Below are positions 1 through 12,433 of a DNA stretch of 64,000 nt, piece by piece; position 1 is the first letter of the stretch; each line of letters starts with the position of its first letter. A model generated the notes under the pieces. That model had not been told where the DNA came from and did not search any database. It was given only the letters and a program-made list of their open reading frames with translations. This DNA is from Malachius bipustulatus (Eukaryota > Arthropoda > Insecta > Coleoptera > Melyridae). The stretch spans positions 24,611,144 to 24,675,143 of the forward strand of contig OU342634.1 in the NCBI GenBank assembly GCA_910589415.1. The letters are read 5' to 3'. The position numbers and the translations under genes are program-made.

Positions 1-563
1 AGATCGCCTGAAACCTGCCCACATGCATGCCGAAATTTCTAATCCCCCATCTCAGATCAATTAAATTTCAATTTGGTTGTAATTTCAAACTGATCCCTCC
101 ATGCCAAAGAAAAATGGCGTTCCCTTCGCGTCTTCATGTCAACTATTTTGTCTCCACGTTGCTCCACAATTTCTGATTACGAAATAATTTTATCTTTTCG
201 ATCATGCTTATGATCGTTTATACTGTCAAGGGAGTGCGTAGTGACCGCAATAGACGGTTTACCCTGAGATGCTGTCGTGACGAATGACTGTAAAGTATTA
301 TATGGGGTCGCTGGTGCATGAGATTTGGTCGTGGTGGTTTCTGGTAGTTTGAAAAAAAATGCCTAGTAATTTTTAAGATGGAAAAATTAATGTTAATAAT
401 TTATATCTTGCATTAATCATTAATCAGCGATAGAAATTAATAATTATTTAACCCATTCACTAAAATTTAATTTATTTTTGTTTTTATTTTTTAATAGAAA
501 AATGTAGCAGAAATTTCTATAAATAAGTTTAAAAAAAAATAGTTTAAAAAAGTAGGTACTTAC
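1..563. other. Left edge, intron of the receptor gene plus unassigned DNA
   Basis: Reading the minus strand downstream of the receptor donor at 558-563, I looked for the short terminal exon that normally carries the TYxxxxxQF motif of gustatory receptors and found none before the window edge. The stretch has no convincing ORF on either strand. Confidence 0.5.
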
Positions 564-1490
564 CTTATACTGAAGATGTTGAAAAAGCGCAATTATAGCA
601 AGATTATAGATCGTCAGGCATACAATTAGATTTACCCCAATCAAAATTCTCAGCTTGTTGAAACGAACAATTAATATGAAATGACTTTGCAAAATAGTGG
701 TCAGAAACCATAAAAGATAATTTGTCGCAAGTTGTACGCTGTATATTTTATTGAGATCTTCAATAAGAATCCTGATATCGAAGTACAAATCAAATACATT
801 CTTTAATGTAGAATTCAGTTTCAAGTTGTTGCCTTTCGCAAAAATAAATTGAGGCTCACGAACAGTTTTGTAAAGTTTAATTACGCAATCAAACAGTATC
901 CAAATTACGTACGCATTTGCAAGCAAACTCATATTATTTATTGTATTAATTGTAATGCAAACAAAAGTAAATGCCCAACTTATTAGAATGCTTTTATAGG
1001 TATCAATCATATATCTAAGCTGGGCAAATAAATCGAAACCGATTACACAAGACAACAAAGTGGTAGTTAAGAAAATTAATAAGTAAATATGCATTCTGGG
1101 ACGCTTTTTGTCTACAGTTATTCCATTGATGATCATTTTGCTTTCAACTTGTATCAATAATTTTTCAAATTTTAAATATGCCTTGCAGTGTCTCCAAGAG
1201 AATAATAGGTTTGCGTAAAAACTGATAACTAAGGCCGCATTCATGAACAACCTCGCATTTGCGTTCACTGTTGCAGCTATTTGGTAGTTTTGACATTTCA
1301 AGTATAGCAATGCTCCAAACCCAACACACCAAAATATCGTTAGTATCGTAAAAATGGAACTGCAGTGACCGTTCTTCTTTGTATAACTGTTGATTTTTAG
1401 GGGAAATAAACCAAAAAATTTTATGAATATTTGAACTGGTCTCAAAATTTCAATCACGGCATATTCTTCAAGTTGCCTTTTTAAATCCAT
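564..1490 (-). CDS. Gustatory receptor (7tm_7 family), 5' coding exon(s), 3' partial
   Basis: Predicted seven-transmembrane chemoreceptor acting in the dendrite membrane of taste neurons as a ligand-gated cation channel subunit (family knowledge). The reading frame begins at the ATG at 1488-1490 (MDLKRQLEEYAVIEILRPVQ) and continues for 309 codons. It has the expected pattern of about six hydrophobic segments separated by short polar loops, beginning near residues 48-65, 80-97, 135-155, 165-185, 255-275 and 280-300. The open frame runs on to 444, but a perfect donor (AAG|GTAAGTACC) sits at 564/563 in phase 0. That is where insect Gr genes usually have the conserved last intron before the TYxxxxxQF exon, so the residues after LQYK are read as intron. 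TM7 is therefore missing and should lie left of the window. Family assignment rests on topology and C-terminal intron position; ligand is unknown. Confidence 0.72.
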
Positions 1491-2050
1491 GATTATTCAT
1501 ATCCGGGTTGAGTTATACTAAAATATACCTACTAATTTCTTTAAACTATTTTTCCTAGAAGCCACAATAATTTACAATAATTGTATCTGAAAGTGTCCTA
1601 AGTTTGAGCTTTTGTTCCACTTATGCCCAATTTAATGTATTAGTGTAATGAATAAGTTTTGCTAGAAGTTGAGGAACAATAATTGATAATCGATTGATGA
1701 GCTCGAGTACTATCTTTGGAAAAAAAATTCAGAGACTTCATATCAACTTCTTGAAATTAATATAATTTTAGCAATATTTCCGATAATAATAGATATTGAC
1801 TGTCCCCAAATAACCGTCCAGCTAAAGATGAAATATGTCGTAAATTTACGACAATTCCACTCATTCGTTATTACATTAATTTTGACTTATTAAATATGTT
1901 ATCAGATATTTTCTTCGAGGAAGGAAGAGAGAATGCAAGCGGATTAATTTATCAATAATTCTGCTTGTTCACATGTTGCTGTGGCAATGGGCAATGGCTT
2001 AAGAGTATGCCATAAGTAATATAATATGAATATACCTATCGTTTGCCGTT
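1491..2050. other. Upstream region of the receptor gene
   Basis: AT-rich spacer between the receptor start codon and the plus-strand fragment at 2051. No clear TATA box, repeat or ORF was recognised. It probably includes the receptor promoter. Confidence 0.4.
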
Positions 2051-2440
2051 ATGAGTTTTTTTAGAAATAATAATAACAACAAATACAAAAATTGTGTCTT
2101 GATACTAATATTTTTGTCCTTAAAAAAAGAATTTGGGTATTGTCAACTGTCAAAAGTACTTTATTATTCGATGGAATTGTCTCAGCCAATACCATTCCAG
2201 CTTAAATGTTTAGCTGGATATTTTTTAGCAGTTGTTTTCCCATACTTACTTTCATGTAGGCAATTTAACTTAATTTGCAGAAAAAATCACTCGAACTGCG
2301 CTCTTAAGATTTTTTCAACAGCTGTCGTTAAATTTCCAATGCGAGTAAGTATTCGAGACCAACTGCTAACAAATATCCAGCTATATCTAAGCTCTAATGG
2401 TATTACCCACGACAATTTTACTTTTTTTATAATGCTCTGA
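2051..2440 (+). pseudogene. Possible degenerate chemoreceptor C-terminal fragment
   Basis: A 129-codon open frame contains a hydrophobic stretch (LAGYFLAVVFPYLLSC) followed after about 35 residues by VSIRDQLLTNIQLYLSSNG. That order resembles the TM6, intracellular loop 3 and start of TM7 of gustatory receptors, where a D-x-L-L/L-Q-L pattern precedes the last helix. It lies head-to-head with the receptor at 564-1490, as expected for tandemly duplicated Gr genes. The TYxxxxxQF motif is absent and the frame stops before it. A good donor-like GCGA|GTAAGT lies inside at about 2346, so part of the frame may be intron. The resemblance is weak, and this could be a chance ORF. Confidence 0.25.
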
Positions 2441-2698
2441 TAATAATATAATAATATCACTTATAAAATCACTCAATGGAATAAAAGCAGCACACTAGAT
2501 GAGTTCCAGTAGAACGAAACACGTGTCTGTGCTTGTTCTGGTACTCTGGAAGGCTCTGCTGTTGGACGCGGAAGCAAACTCTCTAGTTGGAGTTTCACTC
2601 TTTTATGAATAAAAGCAGGTTTTTATATAGTTCGAGCTCCCTTCTCAAAATCTACCCTGTCAAGCAGGGGTCTAGCGCGTTTCGATGAGTGATATACA

Positions 2699-2809
2699 AG
2701 AGATATAACGAAATGATCTAATTATTAAACTGTCATATTTTATGACTTCAACAATATTTCAATAATCCAAAAATTGATAAAATGACAGAAGTCGTTTCGT
2801 TATATCTCT
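2699..2809. repeat. Short imperfect hairpin
   Basis: AGAGATATAACGAAA at 2699 is repeated in inverted orientation as TTTCGTTATATCTCT ending at 2809. The sequence between also contains complementary ACTGTCAT-like and ATGACAG-like blocks. Probably the remains of a small foldback repeat. Confidence 0.5.
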
Positions 2810-3080
2810 GGTTCAACTATACCTAGAGTTCAGAAAAGCATACTTTGCTTTTCTTGACAAATTCGTCACACATATGCATGCATGTCTTGTTCTTGAATTG
2901 TTGATATGCATAGAACAACGAAGGCTTTGGCTATATTAAGACCAGATGGTGGCGCTACCCTAACTTTCATTCAACTCTATGCAGGGTAATTCACAGTCGA
3001 TGGTACCTTAGACGTTTACGGGAAACGAGTCATTGGATTTTTCTGAAAATTTTGTCACTTGAATAATTGGCTCTATCGAT

Positions 3081-3772
3081 CTAAAATATTTTCGGCATTG
3101 CTACGTTGCCGCTTATTTCGAAAAATTGCAACAACGTTGATATTTTAAATGAAACACCTTGCATATTATTGCATTTTTGGGTTCGCTACTGTTTTTCGGT
3201 AATTTTTGTATAAACACTCCTATACCTATTTTGAGCAGTTTTCGAGGAATTAAATAATTTCGTTACTGTTCGTTCAAAACATGGCTGATGCAATTAAATG
3301 TTTATTACTGCGGTGTTTTGATTTGTAGAAAGCTAAAATTTTGGATATAATCTGCCAATGTCCTCTCTATTAGTTCTACGCAAAGAAATGCGTTCTGCAT
3401 TATAATACAAGGTCGTTCAAAAATTGTGCTCTTACCGCTGCATACGAAAATTATGAAAAGTGCGGTTTTTTAAATGGAGGGCCCTGTATATTATCAAATA
3501 TTATAAGAGACAGTTAGAATTCCCTTCAAATGTTGTAACAACGTTCCTATTCCTAAATAGTAAGGTTTTTTTTTTTACTAAAAAGTAACGAAATTATTTA
3601 ATTCCTCGAAAACTGCTAAAAATAGGTATAGAAGTGTTTATCCAAAAATAATCGGAAAACAATATAGCGAACACAAAAATGCAATAATATACAGAGTGTC
3701 TCATTTAAAATATCAACGTTGTTGCAATTTTTTGAAATAAGCGGCAACGTAGCAATGCAGAAAATATTTTAG
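3081..3772. repeat. Foldback element, arms about 190 bp
   Basis: The left arm (3081-3267, starting CTAAAATATTTTC) and right arm (3584-3772, ending AAAATATTTTAG) are inverted copies with few differences. Shared landmarks are TGCTACGTTGCCGCTTATTTC, ATATTTTAAATGAAACACC, TATACCTATTTT and TTCGAGGAATTAAATAATTT. The central 316 bp is unique and non-coding. This is a non-autonomous foldback or MITE structure; the parental transposon is not identifiable here. Confidence 0.85.
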
Positions 3773-5446
3773 ATATCCCCGAGCCCCCCACGTTCCTGGG
3801 GGATACTCCCTACCCCCCAGACCCCCCAGTTGAACTCTGATGCTACCATATCTTTGACATATTTCACTTACAAACGCAGCATAATTTACCTAATCTAATA
3901 AATCCACATTTCTATTTGTGTCTAATTTTTACCTACAAGAAATTGCTTTTTGCCATCCCTTAATTAGACATTTTTCCTTAAAAGGGGGGGAGGGGACAGG
4001 GGGCGGCAATTTTTGTTTCGGCACGCAGGCGGCAAATAGGCTAGGCCCGGCCCTGTGAGTCATTAATATGGTACCGGGAATATCTCAGAAACTAAGCGTC
4101 GTACAGCCTCAGAAAAAAATTCCAAGGAAAGTGACCCTAAAAATTAGTTGGAAAATAGTTTTGAGCTTCTAAAATAACCGCTTGGTGGCGTAAGAGCCAT
4201 GACTATTTTAAAAAATTGGAATTTTCTCATCATTTTTCAAAGTTAGGGTATATTCAAAATATCATGAGTGCAACGCTTAAATAGCTTCATTTTTTTATCT
4301 TGCAGTATTTTAATAACTCCATAAATAAAGTGGTGGGGGAACATAATAACTTTGTTAATTCAAATGTCGATTATTCCGGTTAACCTCAAAGGAATTCAAC
4401 AAGTCTCATTACAAAGAGTTTTCCTTCTTCTGCCGATTGCATTTTAAGTATTTTTCATTTTATTACCACCGCAACCGCTAGAGGTCGTTATCTGACACGT
4501 AAGGAAATATCGCGATTTTTCAAAAAAAAAAAAAAATTAATAGCATTGTATATTTTTTTCCATGATGAAAAAGAGAATTAAATTCTTAAGGTGCCATTGA
4601 AAACCGTAGCTAGATAACTTTCACCTAACGGTAGATATCTGCCATCAAAGTTGACTTATAAATTTTCAGAGTTTGGACCCCACACGGATCAAATGGAAAT
4701 CATCCCTCGGTTAAAATTGCTGAAATTCAAATATATTTATGGCGATCAAAAGTCTCCATGGGCGTGAAGTGAATTGCTACAGGGTGTTGAAAAATCAGCT
4801 ATTAAATTTTTTTCTGTCCACCGTTGGTAACTTTGTTATTACTGGAGCTATGAAGTCGGTTTAATAAGAAATTATGAAGAATTTTTGTCGCTTATTATTA
4901 CAGTGGTTCAAACAGAAAAACAATTAAAAGTTACGTCATGAGATATTCCCAAAAAGGCAATTTTTTAATTTAAAAATAGAAATGCATCTCAATGTTTTAA
5001 CCTCGATTGGGGGGTTGACTAGATGCCCCCCAGTACAAAAGGTTTTTGAAATCGCTCGGGTAAATCGGCATGGGCATTTGAGAAGGGTAGGTACTCGAAC
5101 TATATAAAACCCTGCTTTTCTTCCATTTGGGAGATACAAGGCATTTTTGTAACCATCTCTCTTCTCTAACTATTATTATAGGGTAACTATACTTCTTAAT
5201 TACTAATGAATATGCTTGGGAGATAATTCACACGAGTGGATATCAGGATTATCATTCTTCTCATTTTAGGGTTTATTGAGTATCAAAAACATAATAATTA
5301 TTCTGTTGAAACGAAAAAATAATTTATTATAAAAAGTTGTACCATTAGTATAATATGCACGATAAAAAATGTAGCACAAAATTATTGAAATTACAAAGTA
5401 ATGGTGCTGCTTACGAATAATTACATTTAATAGATAGAAAATTACA
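3773..5446. other. Intergenic, low-information repeat-like DNA
   Basis: Contains a run of G tracts near 3985-4005, followed by a segment around 4010-4060 rich in GGCGGCAA and GGCCCGGCC that looks like the end of an old repeat. Only short chance ORFs are present. I see no gene. Confidence 0.4.
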
Positions 5447-6465
5447 TTTTTCTTCAAACGTCAGTAAATCAGACATTACTCGACTCAGTAGCCGGTCTCA
5501 AAGTTTCACTTTTCCTCCGCCGGAGCTAAAGTGTTGCCAAGCAACACTTTACCTCCGCCGGAGCTAAAGTGGTGCCATAGCAACATCAACATACAAACAC
5601 ATAGCTACCTGTATTAAGAATCAACTATTGAAATTTTATTAATGTAGGCCCGTATATTCATCAATAAAATTCAACCTAAGATATGAAAACTCTCTAGTTT
5701 ATTATTATCTAATAAGGTTAAAAGGAATTCGGTATTAATCAAACATAATCTTTGGAAAATCTACACCGAAACGAAGTAATTCTGTGAAACGTCATAATTA
5801 TTATACTCGAAGCCGGACGGTCGACAGTCGACTTTAGTCGAGTCGAGCTCGTGCTCGGCTCAGTCGGCCACAGTCGGCTCAAACGTCAGAAAAAAAGTTG
5901 GGTTATTGCGAGGTAAACAAAAATAATAATTATTCCGTATTGAAATTTGAATATTGAACACAAGGATAATAATAATTATAACCATATAGGTACCTAGGTA
6001 CATAAAGGAATCCAACATCTTATATTTTTATTATTAGGTAAGTATTAGTGCACAGTTATGACCTACATATTTAACATTCAACTTCTGACTGACTGGCATC
6101 ATCATTAACAGAAAATGAAAAAAATGACCAAGCAGGGTCTAGCAAGAGGTAGGTAGATGTTATCATTAATTTTATAACTTACTTACAAACTTTTATAACG
6201 TTTTTAATTTTGATTTTGCGATGATTAGTAGTTTAGTTACATAATTATTATTTTATTATTTTTCTTTAATAATTTCAATAATAATTTCTCGATGTTCACT
6301 GACGTTGATGACAGTGTCAATTTGACAGCGCCGCGTTTCTATAGAAGCAGCCCATACTCCATCCATACTCACCTACTTATATACCAGTCCAAACCTTTTG
6401 AAAATTCGCTTTCCTTCAATTAAAAATGATGTTCTTGCTTAAATTTGCCCACGTTTGAAGAAAAA
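5447..6465. mobile_element. Candidate non-autonomous DNA element, about 1 kb
   Basis: TTTTTCTTCAAACGT at 5447-5461 is exactly inverted at 6451-6465 (ACGTTTGAAGAAAAA), giving 15-bp terminal inverted repeats about 1 kb apart. Just inside the left end is a hairpin (AAAGTGTTGC, CAA loop, GCAACACTTT, 5528-5550) and a repeated CTCCGCCGGAGCTAAAGTG block. A cluster of GTCGA/AGTCG words lies at about 5820-5880. No transposase is encoded. The boundary call is inference because no target-site duplication was confirmed. Confidence 0.4.
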
Positions 6466-6601
6466 ATAGTATATTTTATTTGGAGGAAAAGTGACTTTTC
6501 ATGGCTTGCTCTCTATTATCAGCCTCACTTCGTTCGGCTGATAAACACGAGCGCGCCATGAAAAGTGTCACTTTCCCTCCGTATAAAATAATATACTATT
6601 T
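6464..6601. repeat. 138-bp near-perfect palindrome
   Basis: AAATAGTATATT at 6464 is mirrored by AATATACTATTT ending at 6601. Moving inward, GGAGG-AAAGTGAC, TTTTCATGGC and TATCAGCC are also mirrored, leaving a tip around TCACTTCGTTC near 6533. It would form a cruciform or an RNA hairpin. It overlaps the right end of the candidate element at 5447-6465. Confidence 0.85.
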
Positions 6602-8419
6602 AATCCATTACAAAGTTTTAAAATCAGTTATTATCATTACTATTTATAAAAATGATCATTTTTCTGACAGTTTAAAATTTAAGTTTGCAACTTAATAAAT
6701 ACGTAGAATTAAAATTATAATAACTTTGTAAGTCTGTAATAGCCAAGACCGCTTCGTCTCAGCTAACAGAAAAAATTAGAAATTGTTAGATAATATAAAG
6801 TTGAACTTTGTTGCTAAGATCTTAGTCTCTCCAGGACTACTTATAAATTTTGTCATAAATATAATGTATTCAAATCTTAGATAATTAATAATTTATACTT
6901 CTTTTTTATCACAGAGCACTGGGTCACTTTATTAAAAAATAACATTACAACGGGTAGAATAAATATTTTTGAAATACAGAAGAAAAATAATGCTACAGAT
7001 ATCTCAGATCAGATCTACAATCATGCCATTTTTACGTCATTAAATAGGGGAGATTAAATAGTTCAGATTTATCCAACATTTGAAAAAGAAAGGGGCTTAT
7101 TAATATTAATCCCTGCAAGAAACAGTGTACCAATCTCTTTCCTAAAAAAATAAGAGCAAAATATTTTTTCTTGCTCTAAATATTTTTACAATCCCGAGGG
7201 TCATTTTATTTGTATTAATTTCATACAAATTCTGTCTCCATATTTTTGCAGGTTGCTGCTTTGTCTTTACAACAATGAATTTTATTAATTCTAACAATTA
7301 TTGTTCCATAAATTCCATTCAGGAAACTCGTGGCAAGTCAAAGCAATAGTTGAACAGTTACTTATACAACTTAATTATGTAAATTTTAAAAATCTTTATT
7401 CCTGGATAGACATTGAGTAAACTTTTCACAAAAAAATAAAACAACTAAACTGTAAAGTGGAAATAAAAAAAATACGTAAAAGAACGAACATTATTCACCC
7501 TCTGTATTTCACAAATTCTACACCAAATAAAATCATTACGTCAAAGATAATACTTTAAAATTCTGCTAAAAGATTTTATACGAAATAAGGTATTAGGTAA
7601 CTTATAAAATTAAATAATAGGAATATTGATCTAATACTGGCTGTTTATGAAACCCCTTTTTATAAATTAATTTAAAACAACTTTTTTTTTAATACTTTTT
7701 TTTAATACCCATTAATTTTTCATGAAGTACGCGTAAATCAACATTTTGATCCTCGTGTCTCATATTTTCTTATCCTTAATAATATAAAATTTAGTATTAA
7801 ATGTATGACAACTTTGACAGTAAGATGTGATGCTTTATTTTCATTGTAATAAAACAATTATAACTTTATATAAAAATCGATAAAAATCGAAAAAAAAACT
7901 GTACCTAATCATTTACATTAATCAAATCTAAAATAAAATACCGACTTATAGACCAGATCTCTCTTGTTCTCATCATTGGGTCACTTCCTTATTCAATAAT
8001 AAAACAATTAGGTAGGATAGAAGCTCGAGGAAATCAAAAATGGTGATAAATGAAGAATAAATAATTAACAATATTTATGCCAAACAAGCATTCTGAGAAT
8101 TTGAAACTATAGATGTGCTGCGTACATTTTAATCAGCTCAGTCGAGATCATTATCAATAAGATTGTCTTAAATTAGATAAATCTATTATTATAATATTAT
8201 TTTCTTTTTTTATACAAAATCGCCATTAAGGAGTTCTTCAATAAGAAAACTTTTTCAGATAGACCGGTCCAGCCGTTCTCATCAAATAATCGATATTCTT
8301 ATCTACATATCCTCATTTATGGCTTAAAAAAATATATAAAAATTTTTTATTCATCCACTACTCAACACTCTTACACTTGAAAAAAATACCAAAACTAATC
8401 ACTCGTTCCCTCTATATAA
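6602..8419. other. 3' flank and probable 3' UTR of the transporter gene
   Basis: Very AT-rich. Several TTTATT hexamers (AATAAA on the minus strand), for example near 7393 and 7832, could act as polyadenylation signals for the minus-strand transporter that stops at 8420. No ORF or ordered repeat was recognised. Confidence 0.45.
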
Positions 8420-8828
8420 TCAACCGTTAATTAAATGCTGCACAGCATAAAACACCCCCGAACATAAGGCAAATATCGCCAGCAATATAATTCCCACATT
8501 TTTCATAAGCTTCCAATAGCATACCCCCAATCCGTTTTCCCACCGAAGCACAGTGTCCATGACGGCCGGAATGAAGAGCCCCAGTGTGGAGAAGAAGACC
8601 GATCCTACTAGGTCTATGATAGTACCGAGGTCAGGTACTGCAACTGCTATGGCAGTTATCACGAACACCATGGCTATCCGGAGCAGCACCTGAGCATGGT
8701 TATGGTACTTGGTGGGAACTCTCCCTGAAACGAGCTTCCTCCAAGTGATGTCCATTGGCACGTAGAACTGTAGCATGAAAGTGAAGAACACTGAGAGCGA
8801 GATGCTTATCTTAGCCACCTGGGCAACG
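8420..8828 (-). CDS. Transporter terminal coding exon (residues 334-469)
   Basis: The acceptor TTTTTCAG precedes CGTTGCCCAG and joins the previous exon's AT to form an Ile codon (SEI-VAQVAK). It encodes FFTFMLQFYVPMDITWRKLV, the later membrane helices and a short C-terminus ending QHLING before TAA at 8420. The family-typical QFYVP motif is intact. Confidence 0.92.
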
Positions 8829-11800
8829 CTGAAAAATAATAATTATTTTGTCAAATTATTAAGATTTATTTTAAGTTTGAGATAGGTTTACTTACATTTC
8901 ACTAGCAGGAATGTTTTTCGTAATTGTAGCATCAACACTATCACCATATCTCAAATATCCAAAGAATCCAATGATGGTGAAAAAGAAAACAATAATTGAC
9001 ATTCCCACGTTCAGGATCCCGGCGTAAGCTAAGAACTGTTTCGGTTTGCTCAGTGAGTTCTCCACCGGGAGTATGGTCCCTATTCCCTCCATGGCGAAGA
9101 GTACCGTACTGAAGAACAACGGAACTCCATCGATGTTCTTCACCAGGGGTGTATCCTTGAAGTCTAGCTGTTCAACGTCCCGAAAAACGTAATACAACGT
9201 GATGCTGAAAGCCAGAATTAACGTGACGTTGGCGATGAACGAGAAAGGTACCAGATATCTGAGTTCTCTCACTTGACAGAATATCATCAAAAGCACCATT
9301 ATCACCAGCATGTAGTAGGTACTACTGATGTTGCTATAATCTGGATAGTTGTAATCAATTACCTGAAATCAATTGACTATAAAAGTCTTTAGGAAGAGGT
9401 ATTTTTTTATTTTATTATTAAAAAAATGTATACCTATACTTATATGAGTAGAAGTACAACTGAATTAAAAAAAATTTATTCAAAAGTCTGACGATTAAAG
9501 TTAGTTCTTACAACTAAAATCAAGACCATATACCAAATAGGTAAAGTTTTTCGACAAAACTACATAATTATACTTTATGGCCGAAATTACGTACAAAGAA
9601 CCATTCAGTAGCTTTGAAGACACGTTCTTCAAAGCAGAACTCCAAAAGGTAGAAGGTAAACTGAGAGAAGTCGATTTGAAAACCTCTCAGGCTTGAAGCA
9701 ATCCAAGCAGCTCCTCGGGAACTTTAACCGAGAAAGGTCAAGAGATAACTTGCAAAAAAAGCAATTTGGGAGAAATGGTAAGCAGAAACTTACATTTAAG
9801 AGAACATTTCCCCTTGCCGCTTCAAACGTCAGTTTGTGCTTTCCGTTTCTCCGAAATTGCTTTTTTAGTAATGTCTGTCACTGCACGTTATTTCGACTAT
9901 GAGGTTCAAAATGTATTCTAAATTGCAAAATTCTAAATGCAGAGAAGAACGTATGTAATATAATACATGTGTATAACGTTTGCTGAAGGAAATCTTAGAG
10001 TCAACGATCAAACCGACGTCCTTGAATGCAGAGATCCTACTAATAGAGCAATCATCGTCTATGTTATAAGAGTAATTGGTGACATTTAGTTTGGAGCTAA
10101 AAGACAGGCTTAAAGCATAACAAAAAAAAAAGAATTATTGGTGCACCATGTGTTATTATGATCAATGTAGCTCTGGAGTCCAAAATTGGCGCAAAATTTC
10201 CTGTAGGTATGGGTCATTGGAGCTTTAGTTTTCGAGATACAGGGTCTTAAAGTTCTTCGAAAAATTTAATGTTTTTTGACCCTATATCTCGAAAACTAAA
10301 GCTTCAACGACCCATGTGTACAGGAAATTTTTCGCCTATTTTTGCAGTTTCTACATGCCCTTCAATTTTGTAACACCTATTCATTAACACCCTAATTATA
10401 CAAATCTATTTTAAAATTTTTCTCATGCAATTAGGTATCACGTTTTAAATTTATGATATTACTCATGGAAACTTTATGGTAACACAAAAATTAGCTCCGT
10501 AATAGAGAGTTTAAATGACATCTCAGCGATTCTCTGAATGATTTACTTTCACAATATAATTAACAAAACACAAAAAACGTTTGAGTTGTAATAGATAGAT
10601 AATATAGATTAATTATTATTGTCCTTTATTATTGTTTAAGAATTTTATTTGCTTATATAAGACTTATTTTAAACATAACGCAATTAAGATAAATCTCTCA
10701 AGGTAAGTAAAAAAACCTTCTTGCGCATCAATCGCAGAAATAGTGTATTTTTATGCGATTCAATTATGAATATTTTCACCGCTTTTTAAATTATTGGCTT
10801 TCTGAAATTTTCCATAGTCATGTCATGTTAGCGTAGTGCTTTAATGTGAAAAATTTTCTGTGATAATTTCATTTCATTTCGTTTCAACACGTGCCTTAGA
10901 ATGGATTTTTAAATTTAAAAATCAAAAAAATTGGCAAAATTTTACAATTTTGTCCCTTTTCCTATGCCCGCCACTGGCTAACTTTACTTGAAAAATACTA
11001 TTTTTTACACTACCTTTAATAAATTCGGAAAAAACTGAAAGGAGAGTTTTGAAAACCGAAAATTTGAAATTTTAGAGGAATAAACATCATTTAAAAATAT
11101 TCGAATATATCTCCGCCATTTTTATATTTGCTTCTAGAAATTTTTGAAGGTTAAATGCTATTAGTATAGTTGTCTACTATCAAAATTTCCGTTCTATTCC
11201 TTCAAAAATAAGCTCATGAATGTTTATAGAAATGTAGACATTTTTACCCTTTTCCTACCCACGCCTCTGGCTTATTAATAGAAATGATGCAAATTGTATT
11301 GCATTAGCTCAAATTTCAAATAAGTTTATTCCAATCTTGTTAATTTTGTTTAAAAGTTTTTGATCTTGCCTATTTAGGGGTTCAAAATCTAGCCATTTTC
11401 CAAAAATTGAAAAGGCCGCCATTTTGGAATGTCTTTACCTATTTTACTCAAATACAGTACCAGACGACTACTTGAGGGTATCTTACTACCAAAAAAATTT
11501 CAGCGCTCTAGATTGAAAACTTCGACCAGAAACCGTGCCTCACGGACGGTTTTTTTTCTGAAATTCGGAGGGACATCCTGTAGAAGTAACACAACTCTAG
11601 GAAAATGTTTTTTACGAAAATCAAATGTCAGCCCTAAGGTTTATAAGAGTAAAAAATTTCGTTCATTAATCTTGAAAGATGAAGCTACAGGAGCGTTTTT
11701 AAAAATTTAGAGAAATTAATTTAAAAAAAAACATCATGTAAAAAAAATCGAATATCTCCGCCATTTTTCTTATTTACTTTTTGAAATTCTCAAGGGTTGA

Positions 11801-12375
11801 AGTCTATTAGTATAGTTGTCTACTGTAAAAATTTCAGTTTAATTACTTCAAAAATGTGCTCATAAATTGTTGGAGAAATTTAGCCATTTTTACCCTTTTC
11901 CTACCCACGCCACTGGCTTATTAATAGAAAAAATGCCAATTTTGTTGCATGAAATTAAATTTCAAGTCATTTACTTCCAATATTGTGAATTTGATATAAA
12001 ACTCTTTTTCTATCTAGCTTATACAGGGGTTCAAAAAATAGTCCTTTTTCCAAAAATTAAAATGGCCGCCATTTTGAAACGGCTCAATCGATTTTGCTCA
12101 AGTGCAATACCAGACCACTCCTTGTGGATATCTTACTTCCACAAAAATTTCAGTCTCCTAGATTGAAAACTGCGACCTGAAATGAGGTGACAAAAACCGG
12201 ATGTCTGGAACTTTGAAGGGACACCCTGTAGAAGTGATGGGACTTTTGGAAATTTTTTCAACGAAAATCTAACGTCATTCCAAAAATTTGCAAGAATCCA
12301 AAATTTCGTTCACTAATCTTGAAAGATAAAGCCACAGGAGCGTTTTTAAAATCGAAATTTCGCGATTTTGGAGAA

Positions 12376-12433
<58 letters not shown>

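Noticed and set aside
444..563. C-terminal tail of the receptor frame (after LQYK)
   Set aside because: It lies past a perfect phase-0 donor in the position of the conserved last receptor intron and reads as low-complexity Lys/Asn/Phe, so it is intron.
6501..6695. 64-codon plus-strand frame
   Set aside because: It begins inside the 138-bp palindrome and runs into AT-rich DNA; a product of the repeat.
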